The notes below the pieces were generated by a model. It worked only from the letters and a program-made list of their open reading frames with translations, was not told the DNA's origin and did not search any database. Position numbers and translations under genes: made by a program. Below, in pieces: positions 33,447 through 42,812 of a stretch of DNA of 64,000 nt (its first letter is position 1; each line of letters begins with the position of its first letter). Source of the DNA: Roseomonas sp. (GTDB taxonomy: Bacteria > Pseudomonadota > Alphaproteobacteria > Acetobacterales > Acetobacteraceae); the NCBI GenBank assembly GCA_020249265.1, contig JADCGA010000010.1, positions 62,001-126,000 on the forward strand, given 5' to 3'.

Positions 33447-35981
33447 ATGCGAACATTACCAGAACCTTTTGCCGGATGGTTTGCGGCGCGTGGCTGGCAG
33501 CCGCGGGCGCATCAGCTTGATGTTCTGGCGGCGGTGGCGGGCGGTGATCATGCGCTGCTGGTGGCGCCCACCGGCGGCGGCAAGACTTTGGCTGGTTTTT
33601 TGCCGACGCTGCTGGATTTGGCCGCCACCCCGCGCGAAGGCTTGCACACGCTTTACATCTCGCCGCTCAAGGCGCTGGCGGTGGATATTGCGCGCAATCT
33701 GATGGCGCCGATTGAAGACATGGCGCTGCCCATGCGCGTGGAAACCCGCACCGGCGATACACCCGCCAATCGCCGCGCCCGGCAACGCGCCGCACCGCCG
33801 CATATTCTGCTGACCACGCCGGAAAGCCTGACGCTACTGCTCTCCCAGCCCGAGGCGCGCGAATTTTTCGCCGGCCTCGGCGGCATCATCATTGATGAAA
33901 TCCACGCTTTGGCGGGCACCAAGCGCGGTGATCAATTGGCGTTGTGCCTTTCGCGCCTTGCCGTGCTGGCGCCGGGTGCCAAGCGCATCGGGCTTTCCGC
34001 CACTGTGGCCGTACCCGATGCCTTGCGCGCCTGGTTGGCACCGGATGCAAAGCCAGGGTCGGTCCGGCTGATCACGGCGGAAGCGGGTGCCGCGCCAGTA
34101 TTTGATTTGCAATTGCCCGAAGGCCATCTGCCCTGGGGCGGGCATATGGGCCTTGCTTCCATGCCGGAAGTCTATCGCCGCATTGAAGCCGCGCGGGTCA
34201 CGATTGTCTTCGTCAATACCCGCGCGCAAGCAGAGCTTTGCTTCGCAGCACTTTGGCGGCTGAATGAAGCCGCACTGCCCATCGCGCTGCATCATGGCAG
34301 CCTTGAAATTGAACAGCGCCGCAAGGTGGAAGCGGCCATGGCAGCGGGCAAGCTGCGCGCGGTGGTGGCAACTGCCTCGCTCGATCTCGGTATTGATTGG
34401 GGGGATGTGGATCAGGTGATCCAGATTGGTGCGCCCAAAGGTGTCGCGCGGTTGTTGCAGCGTGTGGGCCGCGCCAATCACCGGATGGATGAGCCCTCTC
34501 ACGCCGTGCTGGTCCCGGCCAATCGGTTTGAGGTGATTGAATGCGTCGCTGCCATGGAAGCCGCCGCCGCGGGCGAATTGGATGGCGACCCGCCACGCCC
34601 AGGTGGGCTTGATGTGCTGGCCCAGCATGTGCTGGCCATGGCCTGCCATGCGCCCTTTCATCCGGATGCGCTTTATGCCGAGGTGATCCGCGCCGCGCCC
34701 TATGCCGCACTCACGCGGCGCGATTTCGATGATGTGGCGCGCTTTGTTGAAGATGGCGGTTATGCGCTGGCATCTTACGATCGCTTCCGCCGCTTGTTCC
34801 GCGATTCCGAAGGAAGGCTGCATATCCGCGATGCGCGCGTAGCACGGCAATTTCGCCTGAACCTTGGCACCATAGTCGAAACCCCCATGATCAAGGTGCG
34901 GTTTCGCGGTGGCGGCACTTTGGGTGAGGTTGAGGAATGGTTCGTCTCCACACTCGCGCCCGGCGATTGTTTTTTATTCGCGGGTCAGGTGGTGCGTTAT
35001 GAACGGCTTGATCCGGCAGCGGTGATTGTGAGCCCCGGCGGAGGCGATGAACCGCGCGTGCCGGTTTATGCCGGCAGCCGCATGCCGCTCACCACCTGGC
35101 TCGCCGCACGCGTGCGCGCCATTTTGCATGATCCTTCGCGCTGGGCGCATTTGCCCGCGCCCGTGCAGGAATGGCTCAGGCTGCAAAGCCTGCGGAGTGA
35201 ATTGCCGCCGCGCGACGGGCTTTTGGTTGAAACCTTTCCGCGCGGCGGGCGCTGGTTTCTGGTGGCCTATACGTTTGAAGGACGCTTGGCGCATCAGACA
35301 CTCGGGCTTTTGGTGACGAAGCGCATGGAAAAGCTTGGCATGGGGCCGCTTGGTTATGTTGGCACGGATTATGTGCTGGCCATCTGGTCCGCCTTTGAAC
35401 CGCGCCATGTGGAACAGCTTTTCGCTGAGGATGTTTTGGGTGATGAGATGGAAGAATGGCTCGCGGAATCTTCCATGCTGCGGCGGAGTTTCCGCAACAT
35501 CGCGACTATTGCTGGCTTGCTTGAAAAACACCATCCGGGGCTCGCGAAATCGGGCCGGCAAATGACGATGAATGCTGATTTGATCTATGATGTTTTGCGC
35601 CGACATGAACCGGACCATATTCTGCTCCGCGCCACGCGCGAAGAAGCCGCGCGGGGTCTGACCGATGTAGCGCGCATCGCTTCCCTTTTGGCGCGCATTC
35701 AGGGGCGCATCACGCATCGGGCGCTCTCGCGTGTTTCGCCGCTGGCAGTGCCGGCGCTGATTGAAGAAGGCCGCGAATGGGTGGCCGGCGGCGCGGAAGA
35801 TGCGCTGCTTGCGGAAGCCGCCGCGCTGGTCGCGGAAGCAACGGATGGCGCCGAAGAATTTGGTGAGACGCTCGCCGAGATGACTGATGGCATCACCACG
35901 CGCGGAGCCTCTGCCCACTCAAGGCCGCGCGAGGCGCGAAAGTCGCGCTTCATCCGTTCAGCCCCAAGGCGCGCCTCATGA
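33447..35981 (+). CDS. Lhr-core-like DEXH helicase (ligase-associated)
   Basis: 844 residues. Walker A is APTGGGKT around residue 40, motif II is DEIH near residue 149, and motif VI is LLQRVGRANHR. After the RecA domains, a winged helix and beta-barrel region (GLDVLAQHVLAMACH through FRGGGTLGEVEEWFVSTL) is present, as in the 850-residue Lhr-core rather than the 1,500-residue full Lhr. It translocates 3' to 5' on single-stranded DNA and unwinds RNA:DNA hybrids. Its stop overlaps the start of the metallophosphoesterase gene by four bases (ATGA), so these two are coupled. Confidence 0.93.
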   Translation: MRTLPEPFAGWFAARGWQPRAHQLDVLAAVAGGDHALLVAPTGGGKTLAGFLPTLLDLAATPREGLHTLYISPLKALAVDIARNLMAPIEDMALPMRVETRTGDTPANRRARQRAAPPHILLTTPESLTLLLSQPEAREFFAGLGGIIIDEIHALAGTKRGDQLALCLSRLAVLAPGAKRIGLSATVAVPDALRAWLAPDAKPGSVRLITAEAGAAPVFDLQLPEGHLPWGGHMGLASMPEVYRRIEAARVTIVFVNTRAQAELCFAALWRLNEAALPIALHHGSLEIEQRRKVEAAMAAGKLRAVVATASLDLGIDWGDVDQVIQIGAPKGVARLLQRVGRANHRMDEPSHAVLVPANRFEVIECVAAMEAAAAGELDGDPPRPGGLDVLAQHVLAMACHAPFHPDALYAEVIRAAPYAALTRRDFDDVARFVEDGGYALASYDRFRRLFRDSEGRLHIRDARVARQFRLNLGTIVETPMIKVRFRGGGTLGEVEEWFVSTLAPGDCFLFAGQVVRYERLDPAAVIVSPGGGDEPRVPVYAGSRMPLTTWLAARVRAILHDPSRWAHLPAPVQEWLRLQSLRSELPPRDGLLVETFPRGGRWFLVAYTFEGRLAHQTLGLLVTKRMEKLGMGPLGYVGTDYVLAIWSAFEPRHVEQLFAEDVLGDEMEEWLAESSMLRRSFRNIATIAGLLEKHHPGLAKSGRQMTMNADLIYDVLRRHEPDHILLRATREEAARGLTDVARIASLLARIQGRITHRALSRVSPLAVPALIEEGREWVAGGAEDALLAEAAALVAEATDGAEEFGETLAEMTDGITTRGASAHSRPREARKSRFIRSAPRRAS

Positions 35982-36688
35982 ATGCCGCGCCGCTGCATAT
36001 GGGCGCGGAACGCGTCATGCTGGACCCCGCCGGTGTGCTGCATTGGCCAGCGCAAAAGCTGCTATGTGTCGCGGATTTGCATCTGGAAAAGGCGAGTGCC
36101 TTTGCCCGCGCCGGCTATTTCCTGCCGCCCTATGATACGCGCGAAACTCTCGCGCGGCTGGCTTTGCTGATCCGGCGCTACAACCCGGCGCGCTTGGTTT
36201 TCCTCGGCGATAGCTTCCATGACGCCAATGGTGCGGCGCGGTTGGATGCTGCGGATCGCGCGGCGCTGCTCAAGATTCTGCATGGGCTGGATCCCGTTTG
36301 GGTGCTGGGCAATCACGACCCCGCGCCGCCGTGTGACTTGCCCGGTCAGGCGGTGGCAGAATGGCGCCAAGGCCCCATCATTTTCCGCCATATCCCAAGC
36401 CCCTTTTCGCGCCAGGCGCCGCCGGAAATCGCCGGGCATTTGCACCCCAAGGCCACGGCGCCTACGCGCGCCGGCGGCATTTCCCGCCCCTGCTTTGTGG
36501 CCAATCCGCGCCGCGTGGTGATGCCGGCCTTTGGCGCCTTCACGGGTGGGCTTTGCGTGACCGATCCCGCCATTGCCAGGCTTTTCCCGCAAGGCGGGCG
36601 CGCCTTTCTGTTGGGGGAGGAACGGCTTTATTCCTTCCCATTGGCGGCTGGTCGAGGGCATGGCGCACCGCCGCAACAGGGCGCATGA
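35978..36688 (+). CDS. pdeM: Ligase-associated metallophosphoesterase (PdeM-like)
   Basis: 236 residues. Calcineurin-type metal motifs: DLHLEKA (D-x-H), LGDSFHD (GD), LGNHD (GNH[D]) and GHLHPK (GHxH); a further RHIPSPF segment lies near it. Family members are Mn-dependent phosphodiesterases or DNA endonucleases associated with Lhr-core and ATP-ligase. Overlap with the helicase gene indicates co-translation. No signal peptide; cytoplasmic DNA repair is expected. With the ligase and exonuclease nearby, the set of four is complete. Confidence 0.9.
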   Translation: MNAAPLHMGAERVMLDPAGVLHWPAQKLLCVADLHLEKASAFARAGYFLPPYDTRETLARLALLIRRYNPARLVFLGDSFHDANGAARLDAADRAALLKILHGLDPVWVLGNHDPAPPCDLPGQAVAEWRQGPIIFRHIPSPFSRQAPPEIAGHLHPKATAPTRAGGISRPCFVANPRRVVMPAFGAFTGGLCVTDPAIARLFPQGGRAFLLGEERLYSFPLAAGRGHGAPPQQGA

Positions 36689-36708
36689 TGTTGCCGGAGG
36701 AACCAGCC

Positions 36709-37521
36709 ATGCCCGATGCCCTGCCCATTGCCGAAACACCCGCGCTTGATGCCAAGGCCATTGCCGAATTGGCGCGGCAATTGATTGAATTGCTGCGTAT
36801 TCGCACTTTTCCCTTCGGCATGAAGCTGTTTGATGATGCCGAGGAAATGGCGAAAATCCCTGGGCTCCGACGCCCGACCGAGGGCAAGAAATTTTCCACC
36901 TGCCAATTGGTCACACAGGCGCGCATCGCGGGCTTCACCATGGGCATCACGGAAGAAAACGTGCCCGGCTTCAGCAATTGCGGTGGTGTGATCGGGTTGA
37001 ATGAACCCTCAGAACTTTACCTCTCGGGCCGTAAATTCGAAGGCGTGTGGTTCGAAAACCGCGAAGCCGGGCGGCTCCATCAGGCGCAAATGCCGCGCGT
37101 GCCGGCGCGCTATAAGGGGTTGGTGGTGTCGCCCCTACGCGCCGCGCGGCTTGATCCACCGGATATCTGCCTGTTCTACGCCAATCCCGCGCAAATGATC
37201 CTGTTCATCAACGGGCTGCAATGGAAGAATTACAAGCGCTATGATTTCTCCATCACTGGGGAAAGCGCCTGCGCCGATTCCTGGGGCCGCGCCTTGCGTG
37301 ACCGCACTGTCTGCCTTTCCATCCCCTGCTATGCGGAACGCCGTTATGGCGGTGTGGCCGATGATGAAATGCTGATGGCCTGCCCGCCAGAGGATTTGGC
37401 CCGCGCCGTGGAAGGCTTGCTCGGCCTTTCCAAGGCGGGGCTGCGCTACCCCATCATGCCCTATGGCCCGCAGGCCGATCCCGCGGATGGCATGGCGAAA
37501 TCCTATGCGGGCAAAAGCTAA
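36709..37521 (+). CDS. DUF169-family protein
   Basis: 270 residues. The family pattern is visible: PFGMKLFDDAEEM, GKKFSTCQLVTQAR, AGFTMGITEENVPGF, ADSWGRALRDRTVCLSIPCYAERR and the C-terminal RYPIMPYG. At least six cysteines are spread over it, which would allow metal or cofactor binding, but no known cluster motif is present. Function of DUF169 is not established. GGAGG eight bases before the ATG at 36709 decides the start; the open frame running upstream through pdeM is not coding. It starts 20 bases after pdeM and converges with a DHA2 transporter, overlapping by four bases. Confidence 0.75.
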   Translation: MPDALPIAETPALDAKAIAELARQLIELLRIRTFPFGMKLFDDAEEMAKIPGLRRPTEGKKFSTCQLVTQARIAGFTMGITEENVPGFSNCGGVIGLNEPSELYLSGRKFEGVWFENREAGRLHQAQMPRVPARYKGLVVSPLRAARLDPPDICLFYANPAQMILFINGLQWKNYKRYDFSITGESACADSWGRALRDRTVCLSIPCYAERRYGGVADDEMLMACPPEDLARAVEGLLGLSKAGLRYPIMPYGPQADPADGMAKSYAGKS

Positions 37522-39038
37522 GCCAGCCGCTTCGCCTTTTGCATGAAGAAGGCCAGCGGCACGCTGGCCGCCGCCGTTGCCGCCATCAGATAGAAGGCGT
37601 TCACATAGCCGATCATCGCTGCCTGGCGCTGAATTTCCCCCGCCAGGCGGAACAGGCCGGATGCGCTTTCCAGATCCCAACTCGCTGGGAAATTCGGCAG
37701 GCTCAGCAGCTTGTTGTAGGGGGTGACGAATTCCCCAAGCCGAGCGTAATTTTCGCTGGTGGAACGGATCAGCATCATCACCGCGATGGAAATGAACAGG
37801 CTCGATCCGAAATTGCGCATGAGCGTGAAAATGGCTGAGCCTTCGGTCACCTGATGCGCGGGCAAGGTGGAAAACGCCATGACCGTCATGGGCGTGAAGG
37901 CGATGGATTGGCCGAAACCTTGCAGCAGATGTGACCAGAAGATTTGGCTTTCGGTAACATTGATGTCGAATTGCGCCATCCAGAATCCTGATAACGCCTG
38001 GAAGAACAACCCAAGCCCAATGGTGAAGCGCGGCGCCCAACGGGTCAGTTGCACCACCACCAGAAAGGCCACCCAATTGCCCATGCCGCGCGCCGCGATC
38101 AGGATACTCACCGCATTATCCGGATAGCCGCGCAAATCATGCAGCATGGTCGGGAATAGCGTGAGGCTCGTGAAGGCCAGCATCCCCATCACAAAGGCAA
38201 TCGCCGTGCCGATGGCAAAATTGCGGTCCAGGAACAAGCGCGGATTAAGAAAAGGCGCCGATGCCGTCAGGCAATGGGCGACGAAGATATAGAAGCTGAT
38301 GGCGCCAATCACGGCGCAGGCGATCATTTCCGGCGCTTCGAACCAATCGAGCCTCTGGCCACGATCCAGGATCAACTGGATGCAGATGATGGCGATGGAA
38401 AGCGCCAGAAAGCCCGTCCAATCAAAGGAAATCGGCCGGCGTTCGGTGCGATCAGACAGCGCAAACCAGATGCAGATCAGCGTTGCGATGCCCGGCGGCA
38501 CAATCATGAAAAACGCTGCACGCCAATTCCAGGCCTCGGTCGCCATGGCCCCCAGGATCGGGCCCAGCACCGGGCCAAACACCGCGCCCACGCCCCAGAT
38601 CACAATCGCGGTCGGTTGCAAATGCCGTGGGAAGGACGCCAGCAATATCGCCTGCCCCATGGGCATGATCGGCGCGCCAAAAGCACCCTGACCAATCCGC
38701 GCCAGGATCAGCATATCAAGGCTGGTCGCCAAGCCGCACAGCAGCGAACAGATGGTGAAGCCAAGCACCGTGCCGAACATCAGATTGCGCCAGCCAAGCC
38801 GACTCGCGAGCCATCCCGTTACCGGTGTGGCCACCGCCGTCGCCACAAGGTTGAGCGTGATAACCCAGGAGATTTCATCCTGCGTGGCCGAAAGCGCGCC
38901 CCGCATATCCGGCAGCACAAGATTGGCCAGCGTGATGGTCATGCCGAATAGAAGATTGGCCAATTGCACCATCAGCAGGATCAGCCATTGCCGGCCACTG
39001 ATGCTGAATATGCCGCCTTGCGGCGCTGCCTCGCTCAT
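37518..39038 (-). CDS. DHA2-family MFS efflux transporter (EmrB/QacA-like)
   Basis: 506 residues with about 14 hydrophobic segments, the DHA2 count. Motif A appears as GWLASRLGWRNLMF; motif C (WGVGAVFGPVLGPILGA) in helix 5 identifies an antiporter-type drug exporter, and DEISWVITLNLVATA is the typical helix-2 start of EmrB proteins. It should export hydrophobic compounds in exchange for protons at the inner membrane. No membrane-fusion partner (emrA) or regulator is adjacent. The 15-base palindrome 39051-39065 lies just upstream. Confidence 0.9.
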   Translation of the reverse strand: MSEAAPQGGIFSISGRQWLILLMVQLANLLFGMTITLANLVLPDMRGALSATQDEISWVITLNLVATAVATPVTGWLASRLGWRNLMFGTVLGFTICSLLCGLATSLDMLILARIGQGAFGAPIMPMGQAILLASFPRHLQPTAIVIWGVGAVFGPVLGPILGAMATEAWNWRAAFFMIVPPGIATLICIWFALSDRTERRPISFDWTGFLALSIAIICIQLILDRGQRLDWFEAPEMIACAVIGAISFYIFVAHCLTASAPFLNPRLFLDRNFAIGTAIAFVMGMLAFTSLTLFPTMLHDLRGYPDNAVSILIAARGMGNWVAFLVVVQLTRWAPRFTIGLGLFFQALSGFWMAQFDINVTESQIFWSHLLQGFGQSIAFTPMTVMAFSTLPAHQVTEGSAIFTLMRNFGSSLFISIAVMMLIRSTSENYARLGEFVTPYNKLLSLPNFPASWDLESASGLFRLAGEIQRQAAMIGYVNAFYLMAATAAASVPLAFFMQKAKRLA

Positions 39039-39050
39039 TCCCGTCCCGGT

Positions 39051-39065
39051 TTCCCCCTAAGGGAA
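39051..39065. promoter_or_regulatory. Small palindrome upstream of the DHA2 gene
   Basis: TTCCC and GGGAA separated by CCTAA, 12 bases before the DHA2 start codon. Could be an operator; it is short and GC-rich, so chance is possible. Confidence 0.3.
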
Positions 39066-39115
39066 GCCTAGGCTGGATTAGGCGCCGCCGTCACCCAGGA
39101 ACTGGGCAGGTCAGG

Positions 39116-39943
39116 TCAGGCGGTGATCAGGCGGCGGCGGATGCGCCCGGAAATCCAGTCAATTGCGGCGACCGTCAGGATCATCAGGATGATGATGAAG
39201 GCCACCTCATCCCAATGGCGCACACGAATACGCTCGGCGATTTGCAGCCCGATCCCGCCCGCGCCCACCACGCCAAGGATGGAAGCGGAACGCGTATTGC
39301 TCTCAAAGAAATACAGCGCCTGAGCCAGCATGACGGGTGCCACCTGCGGCAGAATCCCGAAGCGGATACCAAGCAGGCGCCCGGCGCCGGCGGCTGTCAC
39401 ACCCTCTGCCTGGCGCTTTTCGGCATTCTCGATGGCTTCCGCATAAAGCTTCGACAGGATCCCGATATCTGACACGAAAATCGCGAGCACCCCTGCGAGG
39501 GGACCTAACCCCACCGCGCGCACGAAAGCCAGCGCCCAGATCAATTGATCCACGCCGCGCATACCATCCAGCACGCGCCGGAAGGAAAAGCGCAGCAGCG
39601 TGACCGTCACCACATTGCGTGCGCCCATAAAGCCCAGCGGAATGGCGAAGATGGCAGCCAGGAAAGTGCCGAGGAACGCCATGGCGACACTCTCCGCCAT
39701 GCCCTTCATGATTTCGACCCAAAGCTCCCCGGGGGAAGGTGGGATCATCAGCACAAGAATCTTGCCAAGCCCGCTCAGGCCATTCCAAAGCCGCGTCGGC
39801 GAGAAATCAAAATACCAGAGCGTGCCAACAAACCAAACCAGGAACAGCGCCAGGCCCAGAAAGCGCAAGCCCAGCCGGAAAGGCCCAGGCCCGAAGGCGT
39901 CCGGCATGCGCGTGCGCCAAGTGGTGATGCTGCTCTCGCTCAT
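39116..39943 (-). CDS. phnE: Phosphonate/phosphite-type ABC transporter permease (PhnE, second)
   Basis: 275 residues with about six membrane segments. The EAA-type loop that contacts the ATPase is visible in the GVTAAGAGRLLGIRFGILPQVAPVMLAQALYFFE region. Sequence such as NTRSASILGVVGAGGIGLQIAERI is characteristic of PhnE. It is the second permease subunit; tandem phnE genes are common in Pho-controlled importers. It starts before the end of the first permease (four-base ATGA overlap) and is the last gene of the operon. Confidence 0.92.
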   Translation of the reverse strand: MSESSITTWRTRMPDAFGPGPFRLGLRFLGLALFLVWFVGTLWYFDFSPTRLWNGLSGLGKILVLMIPPSPGELWVEIMKGMAESVAMAFLGTFLAAIFAIPLGFMGARNVVTVTLLRFSFRRVLDGMRGVDQLIWALAFVRAVGLGPLAGVLAIFVSDIGILSKLYAEAIENAEKRQAEGVTAAGAGRLLGIRFGILPQVAPVMLAQALYFFESNTRSASILGVVGAGGIGLQIAERIRVRHWDEVAFIIILMILTVAAIDWISGRIRRRLITA

Positions 39944-40842
39944 CGCGCAGCCTCCAGCCGGCCAATCGCGGCGTGGCGCAGCTTTTCGGAGAGCAGGTCA
40001 ACACAGGCAACCGTCAGGATGATCAGCAGGATGATGGCGCTGATTTCCTCATAATAATTGAAGGAGATCACCTTATAGAGCTCCTCACCAATGCCGCCGG
40101 CGCCGACAAAGCCGATCACGCTGGCGGAGCGGATATTCACTTCAAAACGCAGCAGCAGATAGGACAGGATATTGGGCAGCACTTGCGGCAGAATGGCAAA
40201 ACGGCAGGCGGCAAACCAACTGCCACCGGCGGAGGTCACACCATCCCAGGGCTTCATATCGGCATTCTCAATCGCCTCGGCAAACAGCTTGCCATTGGCG
40301 CCGGCGCTATGCAGCGCAATCGCCAAAATGCCCGCCAACGCACCAACGCCAAAGGCCCAGACGAAAATCAGCGCATAGACGATTTCGGGAATGGTGCGCA
40401 GCGCCTCCAGAAAGCGGCGCGTGAGGTTATAGACAAGACCTGAAGGCGCGATATTGCGCGCGGCAGGAAACGCCAGCAGCAGTGAAACCGCCGAACCCAG
40501 CAGCGTAGCCAATGCCGCCATATTCGCGGTTTCCAGAATCAATAGCGCCCATTCCGGCAGGCGATAGAACCAGAAGGCTATGGAGCCCTCGGTCTCCGCA
40601 CTCGCAAACAGCGCATCCCAGCGCAAATCGGGCAGGATGCGGGTGAAATATTCAAAAATACGCGGCAGCCCGGCCCATAATGTCGCCGGATGCGCCTCAC
40701 TGACCCAGGCAGCAACAATCAGGCACACCAATACCACCGCAGCGCCCAAAAGCGCGGCATTGCGCTTTTGGCGGCGCGCCGCCTGAAAGGCTTCCTCCCC
40801 GCGGATTACCGCGGGAAGGCTGGTGGCATAGGCTTCTTGCAT
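39940..40842 (-). CDS. phnE: Phosphonate/phosphite-type ABC transporter permease (PhnE, first)
   Basis: 300 residues: an N-terminal cytoplasmic tail of about 20 residues, then six membrane segments. The coupling loop reads GVTSAGGSWFAACRFAILPQVLPNILSYLLLRFE, and NIRSASVIGFVGAGGIGEELYKVI is the PhnE signature near the C-terminus. Together with the next gene it forms the heterodimeric membrane channel. It starts two bases after phnD and overlaps the second permease by four, so all are co-translated. Confidence 0.92.
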   Translation of the reverse strand: MQEAYATSLPAVIRGEEAFQAARRQKRNAALLGAAVVLVCLIVAAWVSEAHPATLWAGLPRIFEYFTRILPDLRWDALFASAETEGSIAFWFYRLPEWALLILETANMAALATLLGSAVSLLLAFPAARNIAPSGLVYNLTRRFLEALRTIPEIVYALIFVWAFGVGALAGILAIALHSAGANGKLFAEAIENADMKPWDGVTSAGGSWFAACRFAILPQVLPNILSYLLLRFEVNIRSASVIGFVGAGGIGEELYKVISFNYYEEISAIILLIILTVACVDLLSEKLRHAAIGRLEAAR

Positions 40843-40844
40843 AC

Positions 40845-41843
40845 TCAGGAACGGCGACGACGCGCTGCGGCTTCCTCACGGCGGATTTCCACGATCAGGT
40901 CGTAATCCTGGTGCCGCACTTCACGATAGCCTGTGCCAGCACCGCGTTCGATTTGCCGGTAGATGTCCGGATGCGCCTTGGGCAATGCAAGATGGAAACG
41001 CTTGAAATCTTCCTTGAATTCCGCAGGAAGATCAGTCCGCGCTGAGATCGGACCATTCACAATGGGTTCGGACCGCCAGATGATCCGCAGATCGCCCATG
41101 TTCAGCATGCCCTTGTCCACCATGGCGCGCAGATTGCCACGGCTGAAGCCTTGTGCCTGATCACCCTGGCCGGATGCCCAAGTCACGGCGGCATCATATT
41201 GGCGCTGCAACACCGCAACCACGCCCTGTTCATGCCCGCCGGCGAAACCGGTGCGGGAGAAATAGGCATTGCCATCCACCGCAATACCGCCACGACGCAG
41301 CGCGAAGCGCGGGATCAGATAGCCTGAAGTGGAATTGGCATCCGCCCAGGCGAGCGACTTGCCGCGCATCTGTTCCAGGGTTGTAATGCCTGAATCGGCG
41401 CGCACCACCATCACCGCGATGTAGGAAATGGAGCCATCCGATTCCTGGGCGGTCAGCAGCGGCTCAACCCCGCCATTGGTATCAAGCCAGGCGCCGGCAT
41501 AGCCGGAAGGACCAAGGGACGCGACTTCAATCTGCTTTGCACTAAAGGCTTGCAGCACACCGGCATAGTCAGACGCTGGGAACAGCCTCACCGGCACGCC
41601 AAAGGTGCGTTCCAGCAATTCGCGATAGGCACCGAAACGGCCCATGCGATCAGCTTCATTCTCACCGCCCAGCAGCCCAACGTGAAGTTGCGGCACTTGT
41701 TCTGCCCAAGGGCGGCGACCCGGTGCGGGGAAGCCATCGGCGAAGGTTTCAGTGCGCCGCGGGTTCCAGGCTTGTGCCTTGGCAAGGCTTGGCAGCAGGG
41801 CAGCGCCGGCGGCAAGCGTGGCCAGCGAACGACGGGTGATCAT
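40845..41843 (-). CDS. phnD: Phosphonate/phosphite-type ABC transporter binding protein (PhnD)
   Basis: 332 residues. Signal peptide MITRRSLATLAAGAALLPSLAKA carries a twin arginine, so Tat export is possible. The mature part has PhnD features: HVGLLGGENEADRMGRFGAYRELLER, ASLGPSGYAGAW, GKSLAWADANSTSGYLIPRFALRR and the ligand-loop region GGHEQGVVAVLQRQYDAAV. It should bind phosphonate, phosphite or phosphate in the periplasm; the ligand cannot be read from sequence. ATPase gene phnC is 29 bases upstream. Confidence 0.92.
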   Translation of the reverse strand: MITRRSLATLAAGAALLPSLAKAQAWNPRRTETFADGFPAPGRRPWAEQVPQLHVGLLGGENEADRMGRFGAYRELLERTFGVPVRLFPASDYAGVLQAFSAKQIEVASLGPSGYAGAWLDTNGGVEPLLTAQESDGSISYIAVMVVRADSGITTLEQMRGKSLAWADANSTSGYLIPRFALRRGGIAVDGNAYFSRTGFAGGHEQGVVAVLQRQYDAAVTWASGQGDQAQGFSRGNLRAMVDKGMLNMGDLRIIWRSEPIVNGPISARTDLPAEFKEDFKRFHLALPKAHPDIYRQIERGAGTGYREVRHQDYDLIVEIRREEAAARRRRS

Positions 41844-41872
41844 CTCGCAATCTCCTGTTGGGGGGATAGGGT

Positions 41873-42670
41873 TCAGGCCACCGCAAGCTGATGCGGTGTG
41901 GCGCCGACAGCCAGCGCGGCTTCTTCGGCGAATTCTTCTTCGGTCACGCCGTAAACTTCGCGGATGCGGGCGGCGGTGAGCTCCGCGGGCGGGCCATCAA
42001 ACACCACGCGCCCGGCATTCAGCGCGACAATGCGGTCGCAATAACTCCGCGCCGTGGTCAGATCATGCAGATTGACCAGCACGGTCAGGCCATCGCGGTT
42101 AACATCGCGCAGCGCATCCATCACAATTTTCGAATTGCGCGGGTCGAGCGAGGCAATCGGCTCATCGGCCAGGATCAGGCGCGGGTTCTGCATCAACGCG
42201 CGTGCAATCGCGACACGCTGCTGCTGCCCGCCAGAAAGTGTATCCGCGCGTTGCAGCGCGGCCTCGGCCAGGTCAAACCGATCAAGCGCAGTCAGCGCCA
42301 TGGCGCGTTCTTCGGCCGTGAACATTTTGAACATGGAAGACAGCATGGGCCGCTGATTGAGCCGCCCGACCAGCACATTGGTCAGCACATCCAGCCTTTG
42401 CACCAGATTGAATTGCTGGAAGATCATGGCGGAACGCATGCGCCAATCGCGCAAGGCCCGGCCCTTCAGTTGCGTCACATCCTGGCCATCGAAGATGATG
42501 CGCCCTTCGCTGGGCTCCGTCAGGCGATTGATCATGCGGAGCAGCGTGGATTTCCCCGCGCCAGAACGCCCGATCACGCCCACCATCTGCCCGGCTGGGA
42601 TAGACAGGCTGACGCCATCAACCGCCGTCTTGGCGCCAAAGCGCCGCGTCAGACGTTCAATTTCCAGCAT
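41873..42670 (-). CDS. phnC: Phosphonate/phosphite-type ABC transporter ATPase (PhnC)
   Basis: 265 residues. Walker A is GRSGAGKST, the ABC signature is LSGGQQQR, Walker B is LILADEP, and the H-loop histidine is in VNLHDL. The start [12 protein letters not shown] at 42670 is preferred to an ATG six codons upstream (42688): a start at 42670 has a GGGG element eight bases before, and the Pho-box promoter upstream puts the likely transcription start close to 42688. It energises import by the two PhnE subunits. First gene of phnC-phnD-phnE-phnE. Confidence 0.93.
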   Translation of the reverse strand: MLEIERLTRRFGAKTAVDGVSLSIPAGQMVGVIGRSGAGKSTLLRMINRLTEPSEGRIIFDGQDVTQLKGRALRDWRMRSAMIFQQFNLVQRLDVLTNVLVGRLNQRPMLSSMFKMFTAEERAMALTALDRFDLAEAALQRADTLSGGQQQRVAIARALMQNPRLILADEPIASLDPRNSKIVMDALRDVNRDGLTVLVNLHDLTTARSYCDRIVALNAGRVVFDGPPAELTAARIREVYGVTEEEFAEEAALAVGATPHQLAVA

Positions 42671-42710
42671 GGAGACCCCGCTTTTCATGAGCGCGGCCTA
42701 GCAATGCTGT

Positions 42711-42728
42711 GTGACAGGTAAATGACAG
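42711..42728 (-). promoter_or_regulatory. Pho box (PhoB-binding site) of the phn operon
   Basis: On the minus strand CTGTCAT TTAC CTGTCAC: two 7-bp direct repeats 11 nt apart with an A/T-rich spacer, a close match to the PHO consensus. A weaker third repeat (CCTTCAT) lies 11 nt further upstream at 42733-42739. The site ends 40 bases before the phnC ATG, suitable for a PhoB-activated promoter replacing the -35 box. The divergent Bug gene starts 84 bases away on the other side. Confidence 0.85.
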
Positions 42729-42812
42729 TCTGATGAAGGATCGGAGTCCTCGCCGGGCTTGATCCCACGCCCCGCCTGAAGCAGCCTGCCGGTAACAACT
42801 GGGAGGAACCCC

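Noticed and set aside
36361-36708. Upstream extension of the DUF169 frame through pdeM
   Set aside because: A shadow of pdeM; the DUF169 domain begins after GGAGG and the ATG at 36709.
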